Program-made: the position numbers and the translations under genes
Assembly (NCBI RefSeq): GCF_014193515.1
Contig: NZ_BLXX01000011.1
Coordinates: 148,084 to 212,083, forward strand
Direction: 5' to 3'
Origin: Geomonas silvestris
GTDB taxonomy: Bacteria > Desulfobacterota > Desulfuromonadia > Geobacterales > Geobacteraceae
DNA: 64,000 nt
Notes under the pieces: model-generated
Told to the model about the DNA's origin: nothing
The model's input: only the letters and a program-made list of their open reading frames with translations
The model's database searches: none
In this document: positions 53,555 through 60,948 of the stretch, piece after piece
Layout: each line of letters starts with the position of its first letter
How positions within the stretch are numbered: the first letter of the stretch is position 1

Positions 53555-54169
53555 ATGCCTCACACAAAAGGAGAGGATCCCGATCTCATCGCAAAAACCG
53601 AGCAACTGTCCAAGGTAGTGACCACCGAACTGCACGCCTACCTGCTTTCACTCATCCCTTCCCCCCAGCGTGTAGTCGACGTCAACAACCGCCACCAGGA
53701 AAGCTATGCCGCCTCGTTAAAAGGTAGCCCCGAGGACATCAAGAAGTGCGAGGAAAGCCGCGAGGAGAGCCGTCAACTGCATAACCTTTATCAAGCCCTC
53801 GGGAAGGCCTTCGCGAAGGTCGATCCGAAGGTACCCCAGATGCTCGGTTTTGAGCAGCCTAACGAGAAGTTGACGTCCGCGGTGCCCGTTTTGGCAGAAC
53901 CGCAGGATTTCAGGGTGGTGTACAATCCCAAGGGGCAGTTGGTTGGCGGGCTGAGCCGAGTCCTGGGAGCAAAGGCCTACGAAGTCTGGGGGTGCTACGG
54001 CGACCCGATGGTAGAGTCAAACTGGATCCGTCTGGCCGAGTCCTTCAATTGTAGAGGGATCATCATTGCCGGATACGAAAAGGGCAAAGTACTCTGGCTC
54101 AAAGTGAGGGCCATCCGCAACGACGGCCCCGGTCCCTGGTCCAACGTCGTCGTCATCAACCCGACCTAA
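53555..54169 (+). CDS. Fibronectin type III-like protein of unknown function
   Basis: A 204-residue cytoplasmic-looking protein with no signal peptide. The N-terminal about 105 residues are helical (LIAKTEQLSKVVTTELHAYL, RREESRQLHNLYQ-type stretch). The C-terminal about 90 residues look like a single Fn3 domain, with VPVLAEPQDFRVVYNPKG, EVWGCYGDP and WLKVRAIRNDGPGPWSNVV as strand and loop positions. AAGGAGGTG precedes the ATG. No homologue or role is evident. Confidence 0.72.
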   Translation: MPHTKGEDPDLIAKTEQLSKVVTTELHAYLLSLIPSPQRVVDVNNRHQESYAASLKGSPEDIKKCEESREESRQLHNLYQALGKAFAKVDPKVPQMLGFEQPNEKLTSAVPVLAEPQDFRVVYNPKGQLVGGLSRVLGAKAYEVWGCYGDPMVESNWIRLAESFNCRGIIIAGYEKGKVLWLKVRAIRNDGPGPWSNVVVINPT

Positions 54170-54340
54170 ACACCCTCGCACCTCCGCTTGACCTCGTTCA
54201 TGCGGAGGTGCATTCTTCGTGCGGCATCTTCTATGTTCTCCATCTAACCCGGCCTTCCCCCAGTGGAAGTCCCCTGCCGAACAACCGCAGCGGCATCAGC
54301 CCAGCAGCCACGGTACGTCCCCCCGCCTGATGTAAGCCCT

Positions 54341-54560
54341 CCGACCAAAATTCGCAAACTTTTTTCAGATTTGACGATTTTCCGGGAGAATTTAAAAATT
54401 TTCTGGAGATTCGTCAAATTTCCCGGAGATTTTGCAATTTTCAAAAAAAAATTGCAATTCCCGCTGGGATTTCGCAATTCTCGTGGAGATTTCGCAATTC
54501 TCGTGGAGATTTCGCAATTCTCACCGAGATTTCGCAATTCTCGCCAGGACTTCAGGTTTT
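54341..54560. repeat. Phased 20-bp tandem repeat array
   Basis: About eleven 20-bp units run without indels from 54341 to 54560. The later units are best: TCGTGGAGATTTCGCAATTC occurs twice in a row (54481-54520) and TCACCGAGATTTCGCAATTC follows. Earlier units (TCCCGGAGATTTTGCAATTT, TTCTGGAGATTCGTCAAATT) are degenerate. Most units contain the near-palindrome GAGATTTCGCAATTCTC. The stretch has no spacers, so it is not a CRISPR. It is AT-rich in a GC-rich genome. Because 20 is not a multiple of three, it is unlikely to be a protein-coding repeat. Confidence 0.9.
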
Positions 54561-54674
54561 CGGTTCAGGAGCGTGTAAATCATACGTAAAAATTGCCACT
54601 TCGGCACCTGGCGGCCTCCGTCGAGGCCTCCAATGGTCCAGGACAAGGCAGGCACCTGAGGGTTCGCCGGACAC

Positions 54675-54709
54675 GAAAAAGCCCGCCTGTGGTGAAGGCG
54701 GGCTTTTTC
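54675..54709. terminator. Bidirectional intrinsic terminator
   Basis: GAAAAAGCCCGCC pairs with GGCGGGCTTTTTC around a 9-base loop. It separates the 20-bp array from the nitroreductase gene. Confidence 0.9.
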
Positions 54710-54837
54710 AGACGGTTCATCGTTCAGACGCTCATGATGTCGGCTCTGCCCTCAATGGCTAGCCCTCTTGATGCTTGCGGTTACACGACGAGCCCCCCCT
54801 TTTCGCCCCCGGGATTCTTCCCCTGGCGAGCCCGGGG

Positions 54838-55440
54838 CTACCTGAACAGCTTCAAGCGTCCGGCAAGCGGCTGGATCTCCTTCTCGCCGGGCTGCCCTGC
54901 CGGTTTGCCAAACGGCATCTGGGCCAAAAGCTTCCAGGTCTCCGGGACCCCCCAGTTCTGTCGCACCGCCTCGTCTATCACCGGGTTGTAATGCTGCAGG
55001 GTCGCCCCAAACCCTTCCAACTCCAGCGCGGTCCAGATGGCAAACTGCAGCATGCCCGAGGACTGGCTGGACCACACCGGGAAATTGTCCCGGTACAGGG
55101 GGAAGGAGCGCTGCAACCCCTCCACGACCGCGGTGTCCTCGAAGTAGAGGATGGAGCCGTAGCCGCTGCGAAAGGATCCGTCGATCTTCGCCTCGGTCCC
55201 CGCAAAGTTCTCGGGCGGGACGATCTTCTTCAGCTCGGCCTTGGTCAGGTCCCACAGGCGCAGGTGGTGCTCACCCAAAAGAACGAGCACCCTGGCACCC
55301 TGCGAGTTGAATGACGACGGCACGTGCCTGAGCGCCTCGGCCACGATCTCCTCGATGCGTTCGTCGCTGGCAACCGGTTCGCTGCTCAGCGCGTAGTACG
55401 ACCTTCTGTTTTTCACTGCGTTTAAAAATGAACTGCTCAC
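54838..55440 (-). CDS. Nitroreductase family protein
   Basis: A 200-residue FMN-dependent oxidoreductase, similar to the small nitroreductases of the YdgI/Frm2 type. Landmarks are NRRSYYALSSEPVASDERIEE at the start, PSSFNSQGARVLVLLGEHH as the FMN-binding stretch, and ELEGFGATLQHYNPVIDEAV near the C-terminus. Such enzymes reduce nitro or quinone compounds. GGATAGCAG precedes the ATG. Confidence 0.91.
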   Translation of the reverse strand: MSSSFLNAVKNRRSYYALSSEPVASDERIEEIVAEALRHVPSSFNSQGARVLVLLGEHHLRLWDLTKAELKKIVPPENFAGTEAKIDGSFRSGYGSILYFEDTAVVEGLQRSFPLYRDNFPVWSSQSSGMLQFAIWTALELEGFGATLQHYNPVIDEAVRQNWGVPETWKLLAQMPFGKPAGQPGEKEIQPLAGRLKLFR

Positions 55441-55478
55441 CTGCTATCCCTCCTCTGCATGGCTACCGCCCGCTCCGA

Positions 55479-56102
55479 CTATTTCAGCTGCTGCAACAGC
55501 GCCGCGTTGTCCTTGTTTTTGATCATCTCCACGTCCAGGGTGATGGCGATCTCGTCCCCGACCAGGACCCCGCCGGTCTCCAGCGTCTTGTTCCACACCA
55601 GACCGAAATCGCGGCGGTTGATGTGGGCAGTGGCGCTCGCGCCGCGGCGCAGGTTCCCCCAGGGATCCTTGCTCTCCTTGCTGGGACCTTCCACGACGAG
55701 CACCACCTCTTTGGTCTGGCCGTGCAGGGTGAGGTCGCCGGTGACCCGCAGCCGCCCCTTGCCGGCCTTTACCACCTTTTTCGAGACGAAGGTCATGGTC
55801 GGGTAGTTGGCGACGTCGAAGAAATCGGCGCTGCGCAGATGCTCATCGCGTTTGACCACATTGGTGTTGATCGAGGCGGTATCGATCACGATCTCCACCT
55901 TGGACTTGGTGACGTCCCGGTCGTCGATGACCACCGTTCCGGAATGCTTCTGGAAGTTGCCGTTCACGCTGGACACCATCAGGTGTTTAACCCGGAAGCC
56001 TACGTTGGTGTGGTCCGGATCGATGGTCCAGGTGGAGGCCAGGGCCAGGCCAGGTAAGGACAGTGCGACAAGGGTACTGATACCCGCCAAGATGCGTTTC
56101 AT
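55479..56102 (-). CDS. YceI family periplasmic protein
   Basis: A 207-residue protein with a signal peptide (MKRILAGISTLVALSLPGLALA). The YceI lipocalin-like barrel is evident from WTIDPDHTNVGFRVKHLMVS, HLRSADFFDVANYPTMTFVS and RRDFGLVWNKTLETGGVLVG, the last being the family's most conserved segment. YceI proteins bind isoprenoid-type lipids and are often stress-induced. AAGGAGAAC precedes the ATG at 56102. Confidence 0.95.
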   Translation of the reverse strand: MKRILAGISTLVALSLPGLALASTWTIDPDHTNVGFRVKHLMVSSVNGNFQKHSGTVVIDDRDVTKSKVEIVIDTASINTNVVKRDEHLRSADFFDVANYPTMTFVSKKVVKAGKGRLRVTGDLTLHGQTKEVVLVVEGPSKESKDPWGNLRRGASATAHINRRDFGLVWNKTLETGGVLVGDEIAITLDVEMIKNKDNAALLQQLK

Positions 56103-56307
56103 GGTGTTCTCCTTTTCTCGTGGCTCCGCGGAGTGCGGGGCGTTTTTTGATTGGCAAGGCCGATCGGTTCCCTGAAGCACGCGTTGTCCCAGTCGCGCGT
56201 CTGGTAAATTTGCGCTTCAAATGGGACTGAAAACGTCCTCTTGAGACACCAATTTACCTTATTGCGCGAAAAATACAGTAATAGAAACGGGTAAAAGGCT
56301 GGTAATT

Positions 56308-57180
56308 TCAGGCAGCGGTCCGACGCTGCTTGAACTCGGAGGGGGTGAGGCCGGTGACTTTTTTGAAGACTTTGGAGAAGTAGGAGTGTTCTTCGAACCC
56401 GAGCTCGAAGGCGATTTCCTTGATGGAGAGTTCGGAGAAGAGGATCAGGCGCTTGGCCTCGGTGATGAGGCGGTCATCGATGACGATGGACACGTGTTTG
56501 CCGGTGTAGAGCTTGACCACCTCGCCCAGTTTGCGGGGGGAGATGCCCAGCGCGGTGGCGTAGTAGGCCACGGTGTGTTCGGCCTTGAAATGCCGCTCGA
56601 TCTCCGTGTTGAAACGGTTCCAGAGGCAAAGTGTCGAGTTCACGTCGTGAGGTACCAGGTGTGCGGCCGTCAGGCGCAACTCTTCCAGCTTGGCGATGAG
56701 GGCGCTTAACAGGTGCCTGGCGGCGTGGAGGTTAAAGGGGTCGGCCTGGCGGCATTCGTGCGCGAGCAGGGAAAGGTAGCGCGCCACCCAGTCGGCCTGT
56801 TCCGCGGTGAGGCGCAGGGCAGTGTGGTCCATGAACTGGGAGAACAAAAGGTGCGAGGAGAGTCCCAGGAACTCCTCCGTGAACCTGATCGCTGCCCCGC
56901 GGCAGGCGGGCGTGGGGACCAGGCTATGGATTCTGCCCTTGGGGATGATGAGGATCGTGGGAGCCGGGTACTCGATGCTGTCCGAGTCCAGGAGGTGCCG
57001 CACCGCCCCGTCGCGGATCCAGATGATCTCCTGGTAGGCATGGCGGTGCGGCATTTCCCCCTGGCGGGTCAGCCGGGCGGCCAGTTCGTGGTCAAGTTCC
57101 AGGTAGGCTAGTTGCGCGGGGATACGGTCGAAATGGCAGCCCGGTTCACTGGATTTGGGTTCGGTAGGGTAGGGTGTCAA
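56308..57180 (-). CDS. AraC family transcriptional regulator
   Basis: A 290-residue regulator. The N-terminal half is a cupin-like sensory domain (MPHRHAYQEIIWIRDGAVRH). The C-terminal two helix-turn-helix motifs have YYATALGISPRKLGEVVK and IKEIAFELGFEEHSYFSKVF, ending in KKVTGLTPSEFKQRR. The start is TTG, with AGAGAGG eight bases upstream; no ATG is available before the cupin. It lies upstream of yceI and the nitroreductase, both on the same strand, and may control them. Confidence 0.9.
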   Translation of the reverse strand: MTPYPTEPKSSEPGCHFDRIPAQLAYLELDHELAARLTRQGEMPHRHAYQEIIWIRDGAVRHLLDSDSIEYPAPTILIIPKGRIHSLVPTPACRGAAIRFTEEFLGLSSHLLFSQFMDHTALRLTAEQADWVARYLSLLAHECRQADPFNLHAARHLLSALIAKLEELRLTAAHLVPHDVNSTLCLWNRFNTEIERHFKAEHTVAYYATALGISPRKLGEVVKLYTGKHVSIVIDDRLITEAKRLILFSELSIKEIAFELGFEEHSYFSKVFKKVTGLTPSEFKQRRTAA

Positions 57181-57337
57181 GCGTCAGCCTCTCTGTTGTT
57201 CCGACCTAAAGCGCGCGGATCGTTATGTCCGCTCGACAGATATACGCCATGTCGGGCAGCAGATCAATGGCGATGAGGGCGACCAGGCTTCCCCGTTCAT
57301 TCTTTCAGGCCTGTCCCGGGGTTTTTCCCCAACGGTC

Positions 57338-58981
57338 TCACCCTGCCGCAAGAAGGAGACGAATCTCCTCGTCCAACTGCTCGATGTGAGCGGCAATGTC
57401 CTTTCCTTCGCCTATCAGGCGCCCACGTTCTGAAAAAGCACTGTCAGCAGCCTGCCTGGCGCACTCTTTTTCCGTCTGGAGCGATTCAACGATGAACTCG
57501 TGACGTCTCTGCTCTTCCGCTCCAAAGAGGTCCAGCTTGTCCCACAGGTAACAGAGAAAGGCGGTGCCGAGGCCTACCGCCACTCCTACCAATACCGGGG
57601 TGAGGTACGGGGCGAATTGCCCGATTACCGGGATTGTTGCCACTGCTTTGTCGACGGCTTCCTCCGCCAAGATACCGAGACTAACGGCAACTCCGCCGGC
57701 GATGAACTTCCCCGCCTCATGGTAGGCTTCCGCTTTGCTCAACCCCTCAGGGGGGGCGACGATGAACTTGAAACCCCGGAGAAGGGATGAGAATCCTTCC
57801 CTGATGATCCGCACGGCATTCTTGGCGGTCTTCAGGAACATGTTGACCAGCGTGGTAACCAGGTTGGATAAGAACCCGCTGATTGCTCCGTCTTTGAAGG
57901 CCACCGCCACTTCTTTCCATTTCGAGAGGACGCGCTCCCCCACGCGCCTCAATCGCTGAGCAAGTGCCCCTGCCGTTGATTGGCTCGCATCTGTCGCTAT
58001 ACCGTTAGCCAGTGCGTCCCGGGTTTCACTCCACATCGCGCGGGCAAGCTCCAGGAGAAATACTCCCATCGCCTGTTGCAACCCCATTTTCGCGCCTTCC
58101 GCACATCCGGTCTTCGCAATCCTTTCCGAATAGTAGGCGGCCTTCTCCGTTGACGTCGGCAGGTGTCGCTCGGCCGTCTTCTCTCCGCGCCGAACTGCAG
58201 CGTTCACCCTGCGGTTATCGTGCCCGTGGGCCTCCTTTTGGGAGCGGCCACTGCCGTCACGTGCCTGCTTTTCCTGCCATTCGTGTTTGTCCTGGTCACC
58301 GAGGGAGCGGTTGGCCGCTTGATGGGTAGGGGCCAAGTTCTCCTTATCTGCACCGAAGTCCCGCCTTTTCTCCCGGGACTGCATGAAACCGCCCTCCTCG
58401 TGGTACCTCTTCGTAGCGAAGATATGGTCCACGTCGGCGCTATCGGGATGGGTTTCCCGTCCGCTGTAGCTATCGGTCAGCCAGCTGCTCTCGTTTGTTT
58501 CATAGAGATCGGACGGATCCTCGCCGTAATGGATTTCATCGTCTACGGTACGAGCCTCCTTGATCTCGTTGGCAGCGGTGCGATACCGGCTGGTGCGGTA
58601 GTCATTGTCATGGTATCGGTCCTCCTCCCGCGCATAGCACCCCTGGCGCGCATTGTTCACGGTCGTGACGTTTCCGCCCTCCTTGTCCTCGAACAGGACC
58701 TTCGCAAGCCCGAAGGGGCGGATGATGGCCTCCAGCACTCTACTCTGGGCGTCGTTCAAGTACCCATCCACCTTCGACTTCGAGTACTCCCCGGCCAGTT
58801 CATCTACAATCCGTTTGGCTTCACCGATAGTGACCGGGGTGTAGGTTGTTTCGCCGGCGAACAACCCCAGCCCCGACAGTCCAGCTATGTCTTCTTTGGC
58901 TAACCGGTAGCCGTCAGCGGAGACGGGATTGGAGATCCGCCGGAAGCTCTCCCGCATCGCCGATTTCAGTTTCTCGTCCAT
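57338..58981 (-). CDS. Unrecognised 547-residue protein: HNH-like motif plus C-terminal membrane segments
   Basis: The N-terminal 100 residues are helical. Residues 178-226 have an HNH-nuclease-like pattern: SADVDHI (Asp185, His186), then KENLAPTHQAANRS (Asn215, His220, Asn224). A charged, glycine- and histidine-rich linker follows (about 230-275). Helices are predicted from 278. Two strong membrane segments lie at about 427-447 and 455-481, followed by a coiled coil to the end. AAGGAGGTTCAC precedes the ATG. It is the second gene of an operon with the TerB-like gene 21 bp upstream. I do not recognise the family; a toxin-like or defence role is inferred. Confidence 0.8.
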   Translation of the reverse strand: MDEKLKSAMRESFRRISNPVSADGYRLAKEDIAGLSGLGLFAGETTYTPVTIGEAKRIVDELAGEYSKSKVDGYLNDAQSRVLEAIIRPFGLAKVLFEDKEGGNVTTVNNARQGCYAREEDRYHDNDYRTSRYRTAANEIKEARTVDDEIHYGEDPSDLYETNESSWLTDSYSGRETHPDSADVDHIFATKRYHEEGGFMQSREKRRDFGADKENLAPTHQAANRSLGDQDKHEWQEKQARDGSGRSQKEAHGHDNRRVNAAVRRGEKTAERHLPTSTEKAAYYSERIAKTGCAEGAKMGLQQAMGVFLLELARAMWSETRDALANGIATDASQSTAGALAQRLRRVGERVLSKWKEVAVAFKDGAISGFLSNLVTTLVNMFLKTAKNAVRIIREGFSSLLRGFKFIVAPPEGLSKAEAYHEAGKFIAGGVAVSLGILAEEAVDKAVATIPVIGQFAPYLTPVLVGVAVGLGTAFLCYLWDKLDLFGAEEQRRHEFIVESLQTEKECARQAADSAFSERGRLIGEGKDIAAHIEQLDEEIRLLLAAG

Positions 58982-59002
58982 GTGAACCTCCTTGGAGACG
59001 TA

Positions 59003-59719
59003 TTACGCGCAAGCCCTAACCGTCAGTACATGTTCCTGAAACGCATCAAGGATTGCCTGCTCGCCAGGGGCCACATGCTCATCTGCCTGGACGACCATAT
59101 CGAGCACGAATCCAAGCCGATCCAGGCTTCTGCTGTCACGGCATTCGCTTACCTTGGCCATGGCGCTTTCGATCGACATCGGCTGATTGAACAGGTCCCT
59201 GCCGATCTGGAGGGACTCTTCGGGATCGATGCAAAGGAAGGAAATGGCATTGGCCGCTGCTTCGAATTCCTTTTCATCGACGTGCCCGTCTGTCTGGGCC
59301 GCTGCCGCGGCCAGGGTGTACATCAACTCGACTTCGGATCGGGTAAATCGTTGTCTCTTCACCTCGGCGAGAAGGCTCTCGTATTTTTTCAGCAAGTTAG
59401 CCACCGTCGCATTGAACGTTTCAGCTTCGGCGCGGTGCTGCTCAGCCTGAGCCTTCCTTTTTGCTTCGGATTCTTTCCACCCCGCCAGGTTTTCTTCCGC
59501 CTCTTTCCGGTACCGTTCCGCCTCATCCGAGTCACCGCTTACCTGGTCGAATACGGTTTTTCCTGCCAGTCCAGCGGCAGCGCCAAGTGCGACACCGGCT
59601 GCGGTGGTAGTTCCGGCCGCGCCGATCAAGACAGCCAACGAGCCGCCCCCCGTTATCGGTGCGGCTACAATTGCACCGACTCCCGCCGCCACCCAACCGA
59701 GACTTTTCCAAACGGACAT
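59003..59719 (-). CDS. Glycine-zipper plus coiled coil plus TerB-like protein
   Basis: A 238-residue protein and first gene of the two-gene operon. Residues 8-55 form a Gly/Ala-rich hydrophobic hairpin (AAGVGAIVAAPITGGGSLAV, AAGVALGAAAGLAG), likely membrane-inserting. Residues 65-125 form a charged coiled coil. Residues 125-230 have two TerB-type segments: EVELMYTLAAAAAQTDGHVD and FVLDMVVQADEHVAPGEQAI, where the first keeps the family's DG. AGGAGGGAATC precedes the ATG; the longer frame upstream is not needed. TerB-like proteins occur in stress and phage-defence gene sets, so this suits a membrane-linked sensor. Confidence 0.8.
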   Translation of the reverse strand: MSVWKSLGWVAAGVGAIVAAPITGGGSLAVLIGAAGTTTAAGVALGAAAGLAGKTVFDQVSGDSDEAERYRKEAEENLAGWKESEAKRKAQAEQHRAEAETFNATVANLLKKYESLLAEVKRQRFTRSEVELMYTLAAAAAQTDGHVDEKEFEAAANAISFLCIDPEESLQIGRDLFNQPMSIESAMAKVSECRDSRSLDRLGFVLDMVVQADEHVAPGEQAILDAFQEHVLTVRACA

Positions 59720-60159
59720 GATTCCCTCCTGATGCAGATGTGCTCTTTGAGCCAGGTTTAAGTGACGTTTGGGATCCGAGGACCACCATGCTGATGCAGG
59801 ACGACAAAATAATGGGATAGGGACAGCGAAGCCGTGTGTCACCCATCTCTGATTCAATTAATAAGGATCGGAGCAGTCATGAGATTACTTTAGGAGGATC
59901 GTTACCAGGGGAAATTGCCTTGGGTTAGAGTAGTGAGCAGGACCACCAGATTACCCTTTCCAGTTGACTTCGAAGCCGCGGCATGCTGGTATGGGCGCGT
60001 CATTGAACCGAAGCGGCAAGGAAGGATGCATGAACGTGAGCCGCCTGCGCAGTCAGCAGGCCCAAGAGAGAGAAGATCTGCCCCGCACGCCCAAGGAGAT
60101 CGGATCGGCGCCGGTTTCATAACCTGCGACAACTTCAGCAGCTATTTCAGGAGATCTTC
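59720..60159. other. Divergent region upstream of the HNH/TerB operon and the YbjQ gene
   Basis: About 440 bp with no supported gene. It includes an AT-rich patch at 59852-59862. Promoters for both directions presumably lie here, but no clear pair of -35 and -10 sites stands out. Confidence 0.4.
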
Positions 60160-60486
60160 ATGCTGGTAACTACCACGGAGAACGTCACGGGATATCAGGT
60201 CGTCGAGGTCAAGGGACAGGTTTTTGGTGTGGTGGTGCGCAGTCGCGGATTGGCGGGCAATATCATGGCCAGCTTGCGCTCCATCTTCGGCGGCGAGATT
60301 ACCGAGTACACCCAACTCCTCGAGGAGGCGCGCCGACATGCCATCGACCGCATGGTAAAAAACGCTACGATGATGGGAGCCAACGCCATCGTCATGATGC
60401 GCTTCGATTCCGCCGAGATCGGTCAGTCGATGAGTGAGATTGTGGCGTACGGGACGGCGGTGAAACTGGAAAAACGGGAGGGGTAG
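60160..60486 (+). CDS. YbjQ family protein (UPF0145)
   Basis: A 108-residue cytoplasmic protein. The family pattern is clear: NVTGYQVVEVKGQVFGVVVR, then GGEITEYTQLLEEARRHAID and GANAIVMMRFDSAEI. These proteins form pentamers and were named heavy-metal-binding, although the role is not settled. AGGAGATCTTC precedes the ATG. The next gene follows after 3 bp. Confidence 0.94.
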   Translation: MLVTTTENVTGYQVVEVKGQVFGVVVRSRGLAGNIMASLRSIFGGEITEYTQLLEEARRHAIDRMVKNATMMGANAIVMMRFDSAEIGQSMSEIVAYGTAVKLEKREG

Positions 60487-60489
60487 AGC

Positions 60490-60783
60490 ATGCTGAGGTA
60501 TGTGCTCCTGGCCGTCGGGCTGGCCTTTCTTGGAGTGGGTTTGCTGCAGTGGTTCATTCGCGGCACCTGCTATTATCCCCAGCTGATCTGGGGAGCGGTG
60601 CTGACCGTGGGGGTGCTCGCCGAGCGCTGGCGTTACCGGCGTATCGAACAGGAGAGGGCCGCACATTGGCAGAAGACCGGCGAACGCTTCATCGACCCGG
60701 AGACCGGGAAGACGGTGGAAGTTTACTACGACCCGTCCTCAGGCGAGCGGCGCTACGTTAACGCCGACCGCGATTCCCGATAA
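60490..60783 (+). CDS. Small membrane protein next to ybjQ-like gene
   Basis: A 97-residue protein. Two hydrophobic segments (LRYVLLAVGLAFLGVGLLQW and LIWGAVLTVGVLAERW) precede a soluble charged tail with RFIDPETGKTVEVYYDPSSG, a DPxTG-like pattern also seen in other small membrane proteins beside YbjQ. Only 3 bp separate it from the upstream gene, so they are probably co-translated. No function is known. Confidence 0.75.
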   Translation: MLRYVLLAVGLAFLGVGLLQWFIRGTCYYPQLIWGAVLTVGVLAERWRYRRIEQERAAHWQKTGERFIDPETGKTVEVYYDPSSGERRYVNADRDSR

Positions 60784-60948
60784 CGCAATAGTCCCATTAC
60801 CGGAAGGAGCGCCAGAGAGGCGCCCTTGAAATCTTGCTAGACTTCCACACCCCACCCTGTGCCAGGTAACATTTCACGGGCGCCCCTCTGCCCCACTTTC
60901 GAGGGCGAGGGGGGGTCCCTTGCGAAAAAGCAGTGCCCCCTTCGATCT

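Noticed and set aside
54341..54560. Possible CRISPR array.
   Set aside because: The units are directly contiguous, with no spacers, and there are no cas genes nearby.
54263..54589. Open frames on both strands across the 20-bp array.
   Set aside because: They are the result of the repeat and its lack of stop codons; the 20-bp period rotates the reading frame.
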